In this document: in pieces, positions 38,926-47,852 of the stretch
Numbering within the stretch: the stretch's first letter is position 1
How the letters are laid out: each line of letters opens with the position of its first letter
Assembly (NCBI RefSeq): GCF_013377535.1
Contig: NZ_JABCJE010000003.1
Coordinates: 186,001 to 250,000 of the forward strand
DNA: 64,000 bases
Direction: 5' to 3'
From: Donghicola mangrovi
GTDB lineage: Bacteria; Pseudomonadota; Alphaproteobacteria; Rhodobacterales; Rhodobacteraceae
The notes under the pieces: model-generated
Databases searched by the model: none
What the model was told of the DNA's origin: nothing
What the model saw: the letters and a program-made list of their open reading frames with translations, nothing else
Translations under genes and position numbers: made by a program

Positions 38926-39204
38926 ATGTCAGAATATGTGGGGCCGGTAGCGGCAGAGATGCGGGCGAGACTGGAAGCGGCATTCGCGCCGCAAGTTCTT
39001 GAAATTCATGATGATAGTGAAAAGCATCGTGGTCATGGCGGCTACCGCGAAGGGGGCGAGAGCCATTTCAATGTCACGCTCGTCAGCGCGGCCTTTGCCG
39101 GTCAGAGCAGGGTGGCCCGCCACCGTGCCGTCCATGCGGCGCTGGGGGCGGACCTGATGGAGAAAATCCACGCTTTGGCCCTGAACCTGAGCGACAAGCC
39201 CTGA
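38926..39204 (+). CDS. bolA: BolA family protein
   Basis: A 92-residue BolA-fold protein. Family members partner with monothiol glutaredoxins in iron-sulfur cluster handling and iron sensing, and E. coli BolA affects morphology. The sequence shows LEAAFAPQVLEIHDDSEKHRGHGG with a conserved His, then ESHFNVTLVSAAF with the invariant FxV segment and the C-terminal RHRAVHAALG containing the other conserved His. It ends one base before the stop of the convergent DUF4177-like gene. The start ATG is preceded by a purine-rich GAGAAAAAA rather than a strong ribosome-binding site. Confidence 0.9.
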   Translation: MSEYVGPVAAEMRARLEAAFAPQVLEIHDDSEKHRGHGGYREGGESHFNVTLVSAAFAGQSRVARHRAVHAALGADLMEKIHALALNLSDKP

Positions 39205-39786
39205 TTAACGCAGGGTTTTCTTGGGCGCGGCGAACAGGCGCTGCGCCCGGGACATCAGAACGCTGTTTGGCTCTTCTTCGCGGACAACCACGGGCTCGTC
39301 GGGCTCGAATTCACGGATTTCTTCGGCCTGTTCGACGGTGACCTTGGCGTTGCTCAGGCGGGGCGACAGACGCACGTTGGTGATCGTGGTCTTGGTGCGC
39401 TCGGCCTTGGCGGGCTTGTCTTCTTTGGGCTCTTCCACGGGGGCTGCGGTGACCACAGGCGCGGGGGCAGGGGGCGCCGCTTTGGGCGCCTTGAGCGGAG
39501 CGGGCTCGATGATGGTGGTCGCCTTAGGGGCTTGAACTTCCACAACTTCTTCGGCGATCTCGCGGCGGAACACCAGCAGGGTCTGGAAGGTCGTTTTGGT
39601 GCCGCGCAGGCCCTCGCGGACCTCCATGGGCAGGGTGTCGGCGCGGTGATACATCCAGCCGTCCTGCGCCAGATCGTTCATCAGCTCTTCGACCGCATAG
39701 GCGAAACGCGCCTCGTTGGTTTTGATACCGGGGGCCTTCTGGCCCTTGGTCGGAGCGGGAATCACGCGGAATTCATACTGCGCCAT
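39205..39786 (-). CDS. DUF4177-like protein with Pro/Ala-rich tail
   Basis: A 193-residue protein whose N-terminal 80 residues resemble DUF4177: a start YEFRVIPAP, then ELMNDLAQDGWMYHRADTLP and TTFQTLLVFRRE, the small alpha/beta layout of that family. The remainder is a low-complexity linker rich in Pro, Ala, Lys and Glu followed by a conserved-looking end (LMSRAQRLFAAPKKTLR). No enzymatic motif is seen and function is unknown. The ATG at 39784-39786 gives the expected family start; longer frames upstream are not supported. It is tail-to-tail with bolA with no intervening base. Confidence 0.75.
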   Translation of the reverse strand: MAQYEFRVIPAPTKGQKAPGIKTNEARFAYAVEELMNDLAQDGWMYHRADTLPMEVREGLRGTKTTFQTLLVFRREIAEEVVEVQAPKATTIIEPAPLKAPKAAPPAPAPVVTAAPVEEPKEDKPAKAERTKTTITNVRLSPRLSNAKVTVEQAEEIREFEPDEPVVVREEEPNSVLMSRAQRLFAAPKKTLR

Positions 39787-40071
39787 GGCAACTGTCCTCT
39801 GTAAACCGAGGCCGCTGTATAACGACATGAAGGACACCCGCCAAGGGTTCGCGGACGGGTTCACACAACTTTGCGGAAGGTTGCCGATGGGGTCCGGCAG
39901 GCGGGTTAATCAGAGGTTACACCTGATCTGGCGAAAAGGGGTGTAAGGCCCTGATTTTACGACAAAAGGCAGGGCTGTTTTGCGTATGGTTTACGTATGG
40001 GGGACGTCGGTACGTTTTTGGGTGAGTTGGGGGACGGATTTAGGGGGAATGGAACGGCGTTCCTAGCGAAA
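39787..40071. other. Intergenic region with direct repeat and palindrome
   Basis: No gene is visible in these 285 bases. It holds a 7-base direct repeat CGTATGG at 39983-39989 and 39994-40000, 11 bases apart (one helical turn), and a 13-base palindrome GGAACG-G-CGTTCC at 40051-40063. It must carry the promoter of the DUF4177-like gene. The right-hand part grades into the AT-rich gene and may belong to the same acquired segment. Confidence 0.5.
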
Positions 40072-40599
40072 TTAACTTTCATTGATGTAGATTATTTGGG
40101 GTAAGGTGTTGGGGGCAGAATGTGTCCAAATTTCAATAGGTATTTTGCATTCAAGGTCTCGAGCTTCCCTCTCGATCTTTTCAATGCGGTCCTCTGCACG
40201 CCATCCGAATATAAGGTATATTGCTCTCTGATAGCCAACGTATGCCAAAAATTTTTCGAAAGTCTGTAAGTCTTTTTGGATGCCAGATTTTTCTAAGTTT
40301 GAAGATTTGACTTCGATTATTGCGTAGTTGTTGGCCATGCTTCCTGGAGTGTGGACAAGAAGATCTGGGATTTTGTTGGCTGCTCCCAGATTCGTAAGTA
40401 AAGGATGAGCCCTTTTGTCTACTTCTCCGTTCAAGATGAACTGGCAGTCTTTGGGCCAGAGCAGTCTCATTTGATGATATAATTCGTAGCAGTAAACGCG
40501 CTCTCTGTAGACTGGACTGCCACCGTCAATGGGTAATTGAAAATAACATTCATTAATGTTGAGAATAGCTTGGCGCAAAATCTGATATAATTCTTGCAC
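40072..40599 (-). CDS. AT-rich orphan gene, PD-(D/E)XK nuclease-like protein
   Basis: A 175-residue protein of unknown function. The core reads IPDLLVHTPGS, about ten residues, then AIIEVKSS, which fits the PD-X(n)-(D/E)XK pattern of the restriction-endonuclease superfamily (Asp near residue 82, Glu and Lys near 100-102). Upstream segments NINECYFQLP and RVYCYELYHQMRLLWP are recognisable in uncharacterised proteins of this type. The GTG at 40599 is chosen because AGGGG lies 7 bases upstream; a longer frame to 40701 would translate the gatB terminator. Base composition is unlike its neighbours (71 G+C in the 180 bases 40201-40380), indicating recent acquisition. No partner gene is present. Confidence 0.65.
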   Translation of the reverse strand: MQELYQILRQAILNINECYFQLPIDGGSPVYRERVYCYELYHQMRLLWPKDCQFILNGEVDKRAHPLLTNLGAANKIPDLLVHTPGSMANNYAIIEVKSSNLEKSGIQKDLQTFEKFLAYVGYQRAIYLIFGWRAEDRIEKIEREARDLECKIPIEIWTHSAPNTLPQIIYINES

Positions 40600-40651
40600 G
40601 AGATAACCCCTGTTCTTGAGTAAGGGTAAGAGTGCGCTATTTTGGAACAAG

Positions 40652-40679
40652 AAAAAAGGCGCCCCAATCGGAGCGCCTT
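40652..40679 (-). terminator. Terminator of gatB (minus strand)
   Basis: On the minus strand AAGGCGCTCC pairs with GGGGCGCCTT (one wobble, 4-base loop at 40666-40669), followed by TTTTTT. It lies about 25 bases after the gatB stop and upstream of the AT-rich gene's ribosome-binding site. Confidence 0.88.
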
Positions 40680-40704
40680 TCGCATTTCCAGCTTTCGCCA
40701 ATAA

Positions 40705-42216
40705 TCAGAGGCCCAGTTTGGCCATGACCAGATCGTTGACCGCTTTGGGGTTGGCTTTGCCGCCGGTGACTTTCATCACCTGACCCACAAACCAGCCCGC
40801 CAGTTTGGGGTTGGCTTTGGCCTTTTCGACCTGCGCGGGGTTGGCTTCGATCACTTCGATCACGGCGGCCTCGATGGCGCCGGTGTCGGTGACCTGCTTC
40901 ATGCCGCGCTCTTCGACGATGGCTTCGGGGTCGCCGCCTTCGGTGTAGACGATTTCAAACAGATCCTTGGCGATTTTGCCCGAGATCGCGTCCGAGGAAA
41001 TCAGGCCGACGATCTTGCCCAGTTGTTCGGGCGAGACGGGGCTTTCGGTGATGTCCTTGTTGTCTTTCTTAAGGCGGCCAAAGAGTTCGTTGATGACCCA
41101 GTTGGCGGCCAGTTTGCCGTCGCGGCCAGCGGCCACGGCTTCGAAGTAGTCGGCGGCCTCGACCTCGGCGGTCAGGACAGAGGCGTCGTATTCCGACAGG
41201 CCCAGTTCGGTGACAAAGCGGGCTTTCTTCTGGTCGGGCAGCTCGGGGAGCGATGCGCGGATGTCCTCGATGAAGCTGTCGTCGATTTCCAGCGGCAAGA
41301 GGTCGGGGCAGGGGAAGTAGCGGTAATCGTGTGCTTCTTCCTTGGAGCGCATGGAGCGGGTTTCGCCCTTGTCCGGATCATAGAGGCGGGTTTCCTGATC
41401 GACTTTGCCGCCGCCCTCGACGATCTGGATCTGGCGACGTGCCTCGTATTCGATGGCCTGCTGGATAAAGCGCATGGAGTTCATGTTCTTGATCTCGCAG
41501 CGGGTGCCGAGGTGGCCGAAATCGCCGGTTTCGATGAACTTCTCATAGGCGCCCTGACGGCAGATCGAGACGTTCACGTCGCAGCGCAGGTTGCCGTTCT
41601 GCATGTTGCCGTCGCAGGTGCCGAGGTAGCGCAGTATCTGGCGCAGTTTGCCGACATAGGCCGCAGCCTCTTCGGGGCCACGGATGTCGGGGCGGCTGAC
41701 GATTTCCATCAGCGCGACGCCGGTGCGGTTCAGGTCCACGAAGGACATGTTGGGGTCCATGTCGTGGATCGACTTGCCCGCGTCCTGCTCGAGGTGGATG
41801 CGTTCGATGCGCACGCGGCGGGCGACGCCGGGGCCCATGTCCACGATGATCTCGCCCTCGCCCACGATGGGGTGGTAGAGCTGGCTGATCTGGTAGCCCT
41901 GCGGAAGGTCGGGGTAGAAGTAGTTCTTGCGGTCAAAGGCCGACCACTTGTTGATCTCGGCGTTGATGCCAAGGCCGGTGCGGACCGCCTGCGCGACGCA
42001 GAATTCGTTGATCACGGGCAGCATGCCGGGCATGGCCGCGTCCACGAAGGCCACGTTGCTGTTCGGCTCTGCGCCGAATTTGGTCGATGCGCCCGAGAAC
42101 AGTTTCGCGTTCGAGCTGACCTGCGCGTGCACCTCGAGACCGATGACCAGTTCCCAATCGTATTTGGCACCGGCGATGACTTTGGGTTTCGGGGGCTCGA
42201 AGGTCAGATCAAGCAT
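40705..42216 (-). CDS. gatB: Aspartyl/glutamyl-tRNA amidotransferase subunit B
   Basis: Subunit of GatCAB, which converts Glu-tRNA(Gln) and Asp-tRNA(Asn) to the amidated forms. The 503-residue protein has the N-terminal [11 protein letters not shown] signature near residue 25, a kinase-like ATP and metal site with [19 protein letters not shown], the GEIIVD and [15 protein letters not shown] segments, and a C-terminal YqeY-like helical tail ([18 protein letters not shown]). Length is normal. It is the last of a minus-strand series pepN, acyltransferase, gatB and is followed by a strong terminator. gatA and gatC are not in the window. Confidence 0.97.
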   Translation of the reverse strand: MLDLTFEPPKPKVIAGAKYDWELVIGLEVHAQVSSNAKLFSGASTKFGAEPNSNVAFVDAAMPGMLPVINEFCVAQAVRTGLGINAEINKWSAFDRKNYFYPDLPQGYQISQLYHPIVGEGEIIVDMGPGVARRVRIERIHLEQDAGKSIHDMDPNMSFVDLNRTGVALMEIVSRPDIRGPEEAAAYVGKLRQILRYLGTCDGNMQNGNLRCDVNVSICRQGAYEKFIETGDFGHLGTRCEIKNMNSMRFIQQAIEYEARRQIQIVEGGGKVDQETRLYDPDKGETRSMRSKEEAHDYRYFPCPDLLPLEIDDSFIEDIRASLPELPDQKKARFVTELGLSEYDASVLTAEVEAADYFEAVAAGRDGKLAANWVINELFGRLKKDNKDITESPVSPEQLGKIVGLISSDAISGKIAKDLFEIVYTEGGDPEAIVEERGMKQVTDTGAIEAAVIEVIEANPAQVEKAKANPKLAGWFVGQVMKVTGGKANPKAVNDLVMAKLGL

Positions 42217-42330
42217 GGGGGCCTCGTTTGGCTAACGGAATCCAATGGGAGGCGCGGGTGCGCCTGCTGTTGGCAGAGGGATTAGCCCATGCGTGCGGGG
42301 GGATCAACGGGCGTGGTGTTTTTGCCAGCC

Positions 42331-43200
42331 TTAGCCCAGCTGTTTCACCCATTTCGGACGGCGGGTGTTCTGCCAGAGGTCCACGGTGGGGGCATAGCGG
42401 CCGCCCAAAGCCAGCGTTGCCTCGCGCAGCATCTCGATCCCCTCTTCCGAGCGGACGGGCAGGGCGCGGGCCGAAATCGGCTCGCCCACGGTGATGCGGA
42501 AGGGTTGGCGGTGCTTGTTGAGCGTCTCGTGGAACAGGGTGATGTCGCGCAAGGTCGGGTGGATGAAGTCGAACAGATAGAACAGCGCCGAGTTGCGGGC
42601 GCGGATGTTCACCGGAATGACGGGCAGGTCGAACTTGCGGGCGATCATGGCGGCGGATGCCATCCACGGGCGTTCGTGCAGCTTCAGGCCGCGGCGCTTG
42701 GCCAAGCGGCCCGAGGGGAAGATCACGCCGATCCGGCCTTCGTCCACGGCCTTGCGGGTATAGGCCATGGTTTCGCGGGTTTTGGCGTGGCTGCGTTTCT
42801 CGTGCCGCCATTCGACGGGCGCAATCATGCTGCCGAACTGGGGCAGAATGCGCAGGATGTCGGAGTTGGCGTAGAAATAGGCATCCTCGCGGACGCGGGC
42901 GATCACGTCCTGAAGGATGATCCCGTCGGCGATCCCCGTGGGGTGGTTGGCCACGATCAGGGCGGGGCCAGAGGTGGGCAGGTTGGCAAGGCCCGACACC
43001 TCGACATCGCGGGCCAGAAGGCCAGCCATGTGGCGCATGATCTGCTTGGCAGGCAGGTCACGCACCTGAGTTCCGATCCGCAGGGTACGGTCGTAGCTGA
43101 GCATCCCGTTCAGGATGGCACGGGCGGCGCTTGTTCCGAAGCGGTCCGCAAATAGCCACGGGGCGCGTTCGGCAATCAGGGGATCAATGCGGTCTTTCAT
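42331..43200 (-). CDS. PlsC-type lysophospholipid acyltransferase
   Basis: A 289-residue member of the glycerophospholipid acyltransferase family. The catalytic HX4D-type motif appears as NHPTGIADG near residue 85, with a further VIFPSGRLAKRRG motif (acceptor binding) near 160 and VIPVNIRARNS near 195. Which lipid it acylates is not clear; similar alphaproteobacterial proteins include hemolysin-like and ornithine-lipid acyltransferases. It lies between pepN and gatB on the minus strand with gaps of over 100 bases, so it probably has its own promoter. Confidence 0.83.
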   Translation of the reverse strand: MKDRIDPLIAERAPWLFADRFGTSAARAILNGMLSYDRTLRIGTQVRDLPAKQIMRHMAGLLARDVEVSGLANLPTSGPALIVANHPTGIADGIILQDVIARVREDAYFYANSDILRILPQFGSMIAPVEWRHEKRSHAKTRETMAYTRKAVDEGRIGVIFPSGRLAKRRGLKLHERPWMASAAMIARKFDLPVIPVNIRARNSALFYLFDFIHPTLRDITLFHETLNKHRQPFRITVGEPISARALPVRSEEGIEMLREATLALGGRYAPTVDLWQNTRRPKWVKQLG

Positions 43201-43332
43201 GTCCGATCAGACACCAGAAAATCTTGAACTAAATGTGACAACCCGTTTGGGCGACAGTCTGTTCCCCAAAGCTATCGAAATCGGAGGTCACAGGCAAAGC
43301 ACCTTTGGGCGCGATGCCTGTGATGGGCGGTC

Positions 43333-45885
43333 TTATGCCGCCAGGATGCGTCCGACCATCTCGGTCACGTCGCGGGACAGGTCCGGTTTGGCGGCGATCC
43401 GTTCGAGCTGTTCGCGAATCATCGCCTGGCGATCGGCGTCATAGCGTTTCCACGTGTCGAAGGCGCTGCACATGCGGGCGGTGGTCTGGGGGTTCACGGT
43501 GTCCAGCTTGATCAGCCAGTCCGCCATGATCCGGTAGCCATCGCCCGACGGGTGGTGGAAGCCCGCCGGATGCCCCGAGAGCGCCCCGAAAACCGCGCGG
43601 AAGCGGTTGGGGTTCTTCATATCGAAATCGGGACGGGCGGTGAGGGTCTCCACGACCTGCGCGGTGTCCTCGGGCTCTGCCAGCATGACCTGCAGGCCGA
43701 ACCATTTGTCCATCACCAGACGGTCCGCGTGCCACTGCTGCTCGAATTTGCCGAGGGCATCGGCGCCGGTGCCTGCGCGGATCAGGCAGGACAGGGCCGA
43801 GAGCTGCTGGGTCATGTTGTCGGCCGCGTCATACTGGGCCTGCGCCGCCGCGCCTTGGTCGAGTTTGGACAGCAGGGACAGGGCGGTGTTGGCCAGCGCC
43901 CGTTTGCCCGATTGCTCGGCGTTGGGCTGGTAGGGCTCGGTGACGGTGTTGGATGCCAGCAGCGCGGGCAGGTCATCGGCCATGTGTTCCGCGATGGCGC
44001 GGGACAGGGTTTTGACCGCCGTATAGATCGCGATGGGGTCGGGGGTGACACCGCTGGCGAACAGGGTCTGGGCGATGTCGTCCTGACTGGGCAAGGCCAT
44101 CGCCAGCGCGCGGAAGGCCGGGTCAAGCGTGTCGTCCAGCGCCATCTGACGGAGGGCATCAAGGAAGCCGGTGTCGGGGTTCGTCCCGTCGGTGACCATG
44201 CGGACCAGCACGTCTTTGGCCAAGGCACGACCTGCCTCCCACTTGTTGAAGGGGTCGGTGTCGTGGGCCAAGAGGAACGCACGCTCGCCGTTATTGGTGT
44301 CGCGGTGCAGGATCACAGGCGCGCTGAATTCGCGCAGGATCGAGGGGATGGGGCGTTCGGTCAGATCTTCGAAGCTGAAGGTCTGCTGGGCCTCGGTCAT
44401 TTCTAGCAGAGTCGTTGGGACGATTTCGCTGCCGTCATGGGCCAAGAGGCCGACGGCAATCGGGATCACCAGCGGCTCTTTGGTGGGCTGGCCGGGGGTG
44501 GGCTTGGTCTCTTGGGTGAAGTGCAGGTTGTATTTGCCGTTCACCCATTCCTCGGTCACGGTCAGGTGGGGGGTGCCCGCCTGCGTGTACCAGCGTTTGA
44601 ATTGGGTCAGGTCGCGGCCGGTGGCATCCTCGAATACCGTGATCCAGTCTTCGATGGTGCAGGCCTGACCGTCGTGACGCTGGAAGTACTGGTCGAGCGC
44701 GCGGTAATAGTCGGTCTCGCCCACCAGACGTTTGAGCATCCCGATGACTTCGGCGCCCTTTTCATAGACAGTCGCGGTGTAGAAGTTGTTGATTTCCTGA
44801 TAGGATTCGGGGCGCACATTGTGGGCGAGGGGGCCTGCGTCCTCTCGGAACTGGCGGCCGCGCAGCATCAGGACGTCGCTGATGCGTTTCACCGGCGCTG
44901 ACCGCATGTCCGAGGTGAATTGCTGGTCGCGGAAGACGGTCAAACCCTCTTTCAGACAGAGTTGGAACCAGTCGCGGCAGGTGATGCGGTTGCCGGTCCA
45001 GTTGTGGAAGTATTCGTGGGCGATGATGCCTTCGATACGCTCGAAATTGGCGTCGGTGGCGGTTTCGGGGCTGGCCAGAACGGCGGAGGAGTTGAAGATG
45101 TTCAGCCCCTTGTTCTCCATCGCGCCCATGTTGAAGTCGTCCACGGCGACGATGTTAAAGAGGTCGAGGTCGTATTCACGGCCATAGACATCCTCGTCCC
45201 ATTTCATCGAATCCTTCAGGGCCTGCAGGCCGAATGCGGTTTTGCCTTCGTCACCGGGGCGGACCCAGAGGTTCAGTTCGACCTGACGGTCGCTGCGGGT
45301 GGTAAAGGTGCCCGAAGTGGCGCGCAGATCGCCTGCGACCAGTGCAAAGAGATAGGCGGGCTTGGGCCACGGGTCATGCCATTCGGCCCAGCCGGTGCCC
45401 TGATCCACGGGGTTGCCGTTGGACAAGAGGACGGGCAGGTCGCCTTCGATCCGGACGTGGAAAGGGGCCATCACATCGGGGCGGTCGGGGTAGTAGGTGA
45501 TCTTGCGAAAACCCTCGGCCTCGCACTGGGTGCAGTACATGCCGTTCGACATATACAGACCCTCGAGCGCGGTGTTGGTGGCGGGGCTGATCTCGACCTC
45601 GGCTTCCCATGTGAAGTCATGATCGGGGACTTCGGCGGTCAGGCCGTGGGCGGTGATTTCGGGGTTGGCGTCGTGTCCGTCGATGCGTGCGCTGATCAAT
45701 TTCAGCTGTTCGCCGTGCAGGAAAAAGGTGCGGTCGGTGGCGTCGGGGTTGGGCACGAAATGGATGCGGCTGATGACGCGAGTGGCCTCTGGTGCAAGGC
45801 GGAAGGTCAGGCTGACCTCGTCGATCAGAAAGGCGGGGGGCGTGTAATCTGCCAGATAAAATGTCTGGGGCGCGGCGTCTTTCAT
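43333..45885 (-). CDS. pepN: Aminopeptidase N (M1 family)
   Basis: Zinc metallopeptidase of 850 residues removing N-terminal amino acids from peptides in the cytoplasm. The exopeptidase motif GAMENKGLNIFN lies near residue 255, followed by the zinc-binding HEYFHNWTGNR with the third ligand Glu 18 residues later in CLKEGLTVF. The C-terminal helical domain is typical of gammaproteobacterial-type PepN. The ATG at 45883-45885 follows AGGAG; the frame extends further upstream without a good start. Confidence 0.95.
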   Translation of the reverse strand: MKDAAPQTFYLADYTPPAFLIDEVSLTFRLAPEATRVISRIHFVPNPDATDRTFFLHGEQLKLISARIDGHDANPEITAHGLTAEVPDHDFTWEAEVEISPATNTALEGLYMSNGMYCTQCEAEGFRKITYYPDRPDVMAPFHVRIEGDLPVLLSNGNPVDQGTGWAEWHDPWPKPAYLFALVAGDLRATSGTFTTRSDRQVELNLWVRPGDEGKTAFGLQALKDSMKWDEDVYGREYDLDLFNIVAVDDFNMGAMENKGLNIFNSSAVLASPETATDANFERIEGIIAHEYFHNWTGNRITCRDWFQLCLKEGLTVFRDQQFTSDMRSAPVKRISDVLMLRGRQFREDAGPLAHNVRPESYQEINNFYTATVYEKGAEVIGMLKRLVGETDYYRALDQYFQRHDGQACTIEDWITVFEDATGRDLTQFKRWYTQAGTPHLTVTEEWVNGKYNLHFTQETKPTPGQPTKEPLVIPIAVGLLAHDGSEIVPTTLLEMTEAQQTFSFEDLTERPIPSILREFSAPVILHRDTNNGERAFLLAHDTDPFNKWEAGRALAKDVLVRMVTDGTNPDTGFLDALRQMALDDTLDPAFRALAMALPSQDDIAQTLFASGVTPDPIAIYTAVKTLSRAIAEHMADDLPALLASNTVTEPYQPNAEQSGKRALANTALSLLSKLDQGAAAQAQYDAADNMTQQLSALSCLIRAGTGADALGKFEQQWHADRLVMDKWFGLQVMLAEPEDTAQVVETLTARPDFDMKNPNRFRAVFGALSGHPAGFHHPSGDGYRIMADWLIKLDTVNPQTTARMCSAFDTWKRYDADRQAMIREQLERIAAKPDLSRDVTEMVGRILAA

Positions 45886-45990
45886 CGCTTCTCCTATGGG
45901 TATTCGAGGTCCGAGTGGGAACCTGTCCCTGACTGTATGTGTTGTTTTGGGGAATGGAACACCCAACACAGATCAAAGGAGATTTTTCTG

Positions 45991-46185
45991 ATGTCTGCAC
46001 CGGACACCAACCTTGAAAGCCAGAAGAACCAACATAAACCCAGTCTGTGGGGCATCGGCGCCGCGGTGACATTCGGCGTGGCGATGATCGCGATCATCGT
46101 TTTCGTGTCGGTCGGCGCCAATGAACAGGTCGCCGAGGATGGCGCCCCGACCGATACCGCCCCCGCCGCTGTGGGTGTGAACTGA
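45991..46185 (+). CDS. Small single-span membrane protein, unknown
   Basis: A 64-residue protein with a polar N-terminus (MSAPDTNLESQKNQHKPS), one hydrophobic helix at about residues 21-42 (GIGAAVTFGVAMIAIIVFVSVG) and an acidic, Ala/Pro-rich tail. AAAGGAG lies 9 bases before the ATG, a strong site that supports translation. No family is recognised. It begins 105 bases from the divergent pepN start and ends 12 bases before the photolyase gene, so the two may share a transcript. A weak GGAAC-N17-TGTT sequence lies about 70 bases upstream. Confidence 0.65.
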   Translation: MSAPDTNLESQKNQHKPSLWGIGAAVTFGVAMIAIIVFVSVGANEQVAEDGAPTDTAPAAVGVN

Positions 46186-46197
46186 TCAGGGGGCCTG

Positions 46198-47679
46198 ATG
46201 GCCGTAATCGTCTGGTTCAAAAGAGATTTAAGGGTGAGCGATCATCCTGCGCTGACCTATGGGGCGGCGCGGGGCGATGTGCTTGCCCTTTATGTTGTTG
46301 AGCCGGAGCTTTGGGCGCAAAGCGATGCGTCGGGGCGGCAGTGGGCCTTTGTGCTGGAATGCCTGCGGGAGTTGCATGTGGCGCTGAAGCGGCTGGGCGT
46401 GCCCTTGTGTATTCGGGTCGGGGATGCGGTTGCGGTTCTGGAGGATTTGCGCGGGCGTCATGGTGTGACCGAGGTGGTCGCCCATGAGGAAATCGGGAAC
46501 GGTTGGACCTATGCCCGTGATTTGCGGGTGGGGGACTGGGCGCGGCGCTCTGGCGTGCGGTTTGTGGAACTGCCCCAGACCGGCGTGGTGCGGCGGCTGA
46601 AATCCCGTGATGGCTGGGCCGGTTTGCGGGACGGGTTCATGGGGCAGGGCGTTTTGCCGGTGCCTGTGGGCTTGCGCGGGGTGATGGCGGCGTCGGACCC
46701 GATGCCGGATTTGGGCTTGGTCGACGCCTGCCCGGTTCGGCAAAAGGGCGGGCGCGCCGAGGGGCTGGCCCTCTTGGACAGTTTTCTGGCCGTTCGCGGG
46801 GAGTTTTATCAGCGGCAGATGTCGACGCCCCTTCAGGGGGCGGTCGCCTGTTCGCGGATTTCACCCCATCTGGCGTGGGGTACTTTGTCGGCGCGAGAGG
46901 CCGAAGGGGCGGGTGCTGTGCGCCGCCAATCGGCTGCGGGCGCGTGGAAGGGGTCCTTGCGGGCGTTTGAATCGCGTTTGGCGTGGCGGGACCACTTCAT
47001 GCAGAAGCTCGAGGATGAGCCCGCCATTGAACACCGCGCCATGCACCCTGCCTATGAGGGGCTGCGCGGGGATGATGCGGACCTGCGCCGCGCGTGGGAA
47101 AGGGGCGAGACGGGGCTGCCATTTCTGGACGCCTGTATGCGGTCGCTGGCGGCGACGGGCTGGCTGAACTTCCGGATGCGGTCGATGGTGATGGCGGTGG
47201 CCAGTTACCATCTGTGGCTGGATTGGCGGCTGACGGGGGCGCATCTGGCGCGGCAGTTCACGGATTACGAGCCGGGGATCCATTGGTCTCAGGTCCAGAT
47301 GCAGTCGGGGACCACGGGGATCAACATTCCCCGCATCTATAACCCGATCAAACAGGGGCACGATCAGGACCCGACGGGCACCTTTACCCGCGGCTGGCTG
47401 CCCGAACTGGCCGCTGTGCCCGATGCGCTGCTCCAAGAGCCTTGGCGCTGGGACGGGGCAACCAAGCTGGCCTATCCCGCGCCCGTGGTCGATGTGGCGC
47501 AGGCCGCCCGCGCTGCCCGTGACCGCATCTGGGAAATCCGCCGCGATGCGGGCCACGCCCCCGAGGCCGCCCGCGTGATCCAGCGCCATGCCAGCCGTCA
47601 GGACCGCGCGCGTCGGTTCGTCAATGATCGCAGCCCGCGCCGGCGGGGCGATTCCCGCCAGATGACCTTGGACCTGTGA
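46198..47679 (+). CDS. DNA photolyase/cryptochrome family flavoprotein
   Basis: A 493-residue protein with an N-terminal photolyase alpha/beta domain ([19 protein letters not shown]) and a C-terminal FAD-binding helical domain. FAD-domain marks include [16 protein letters not shown] near residue 220, [15 protein letters not shown] near 260, and [26 protein letters not shown] near 300-325. These residues support FAD binding and possibly cyclobutane dimer repair, but a signalling cryptochrome role is also possible. It does not show the cysteine pattern of FeS-BCP photolyases. A DUF2256 gene follows after 2 bases, probably in the same operon. Confidence 0.88.
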   Translation: MAVIVWFKRDLRVSDHPALTYGAARGDVLALYVVEPELWAQSDASGRQWAFVLECLRELHVALKRLGVPLCIRVGDAVAVLEDLRGRHGVTEVVAHEEIGNGWTYARDLRVGDWARRSGVRFVELPQTGVVRRLKSRDGWAGLRDGFMGQGVLPVPVGLRGVMAASDPMPDLGLVDACPVRQKGGRAEGLALLDSFLAVRGEFYQRQMSTPLQGAVACSRISPHLAWGTLSAREAEGAGAVRRQSAAGAWKGSLRAFESRLAWRDHFMQKLEDEPAIEHRAMHPAYEGLRGDDADLRRAWERGETGLPFLDACMRSLAATGWLNFRMRSMVMAVASYHLWLDWRLTGAHLARQFTDYEPGIHWSQVQMQSGTTGINIPRIYNPIKQGHDQDPTGTFTRGWLPELAAVPDALLQEPWRWDGATKLAYPAPVVDVAQAARAARDRIWEIRRDAGHAPEAARVIQRHASRQDRARRFVNDRSPRRRGDSRQMTLDL

Positions 47680-47681
47680 TC

Positions 47682-47852
47682 ATGGGCAAAATGCGCCGCA
47701 AATCCGATCTGCCGTCCAAGGACTGCGCCACCTGCGGGCGCCCGTTCCTATGGCGTAAAAAATGGGCGAAGGTCTGGGAGGAGGTCCGCTATTGCTCGGA
47801 CCGGTGCCGTGCCGAACGCCCCAAAGTCCCACAAAAGCCACAGGGCCAATAG
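47682..47852 (+). CDS. DUF2256 zinc-ribbon protein
   Basis: A 56-residue protein too short for most gene finders. It reads [13 protein letters not shown], then [14 protein letters not shown], then a second pair in [11 protein letters not shown], giving C-X2-C and C-X3-C for one zinc ion. This is the complete DUF2256 pattern including the basic N-terminus and WRKKW. It starts 2 bases after the photolyase stop and is probably translated from the same message. DUF2256 proteins commonly accompany photolyase/cryptochrome genes; the role is unknown. Its last 105 bases overlap the convergent DUF1294 gene. Confidence 0.85.
   Translation: MGKMRRKSDLPSKDCATCGRPFLWRKKWAKVWEEVRYCSDRCRAERPKVPQKPQGQ

Noticed and set aside
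40600-40701. N-terminal extension of the AT-rich gene to an ATG at 40701
   Set aside because: It would translate the gatB terminator hairpin; the GTG at 40599 has AGGGG at proper spacing and gives a plausible start.
41023-42285. A 420-codon plus-strand frame opposite gatB
   Set aside because: Shadow of gatB; no ribosome-binding site and composition biased to His, Gly and Val.
43199-43444. Plus-strand frame beginning MSDQTPENLELN between the acyltransferase and pepN
   Set aside because: The first 30 residues look protein-like, but the frame runs antisense into pepN, has no ribosome-binding site and becomes Arg/Ser-rich. Could be a remnant, but not supportable as a gene.
45918-45943. GGAAC-N17-TGTT upstream of the small membrane protein as a third EcfG-type promoter
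   Set aside because: The -10 half matches poorly and is followed by another GGAAC without a partner, so it could be chance.
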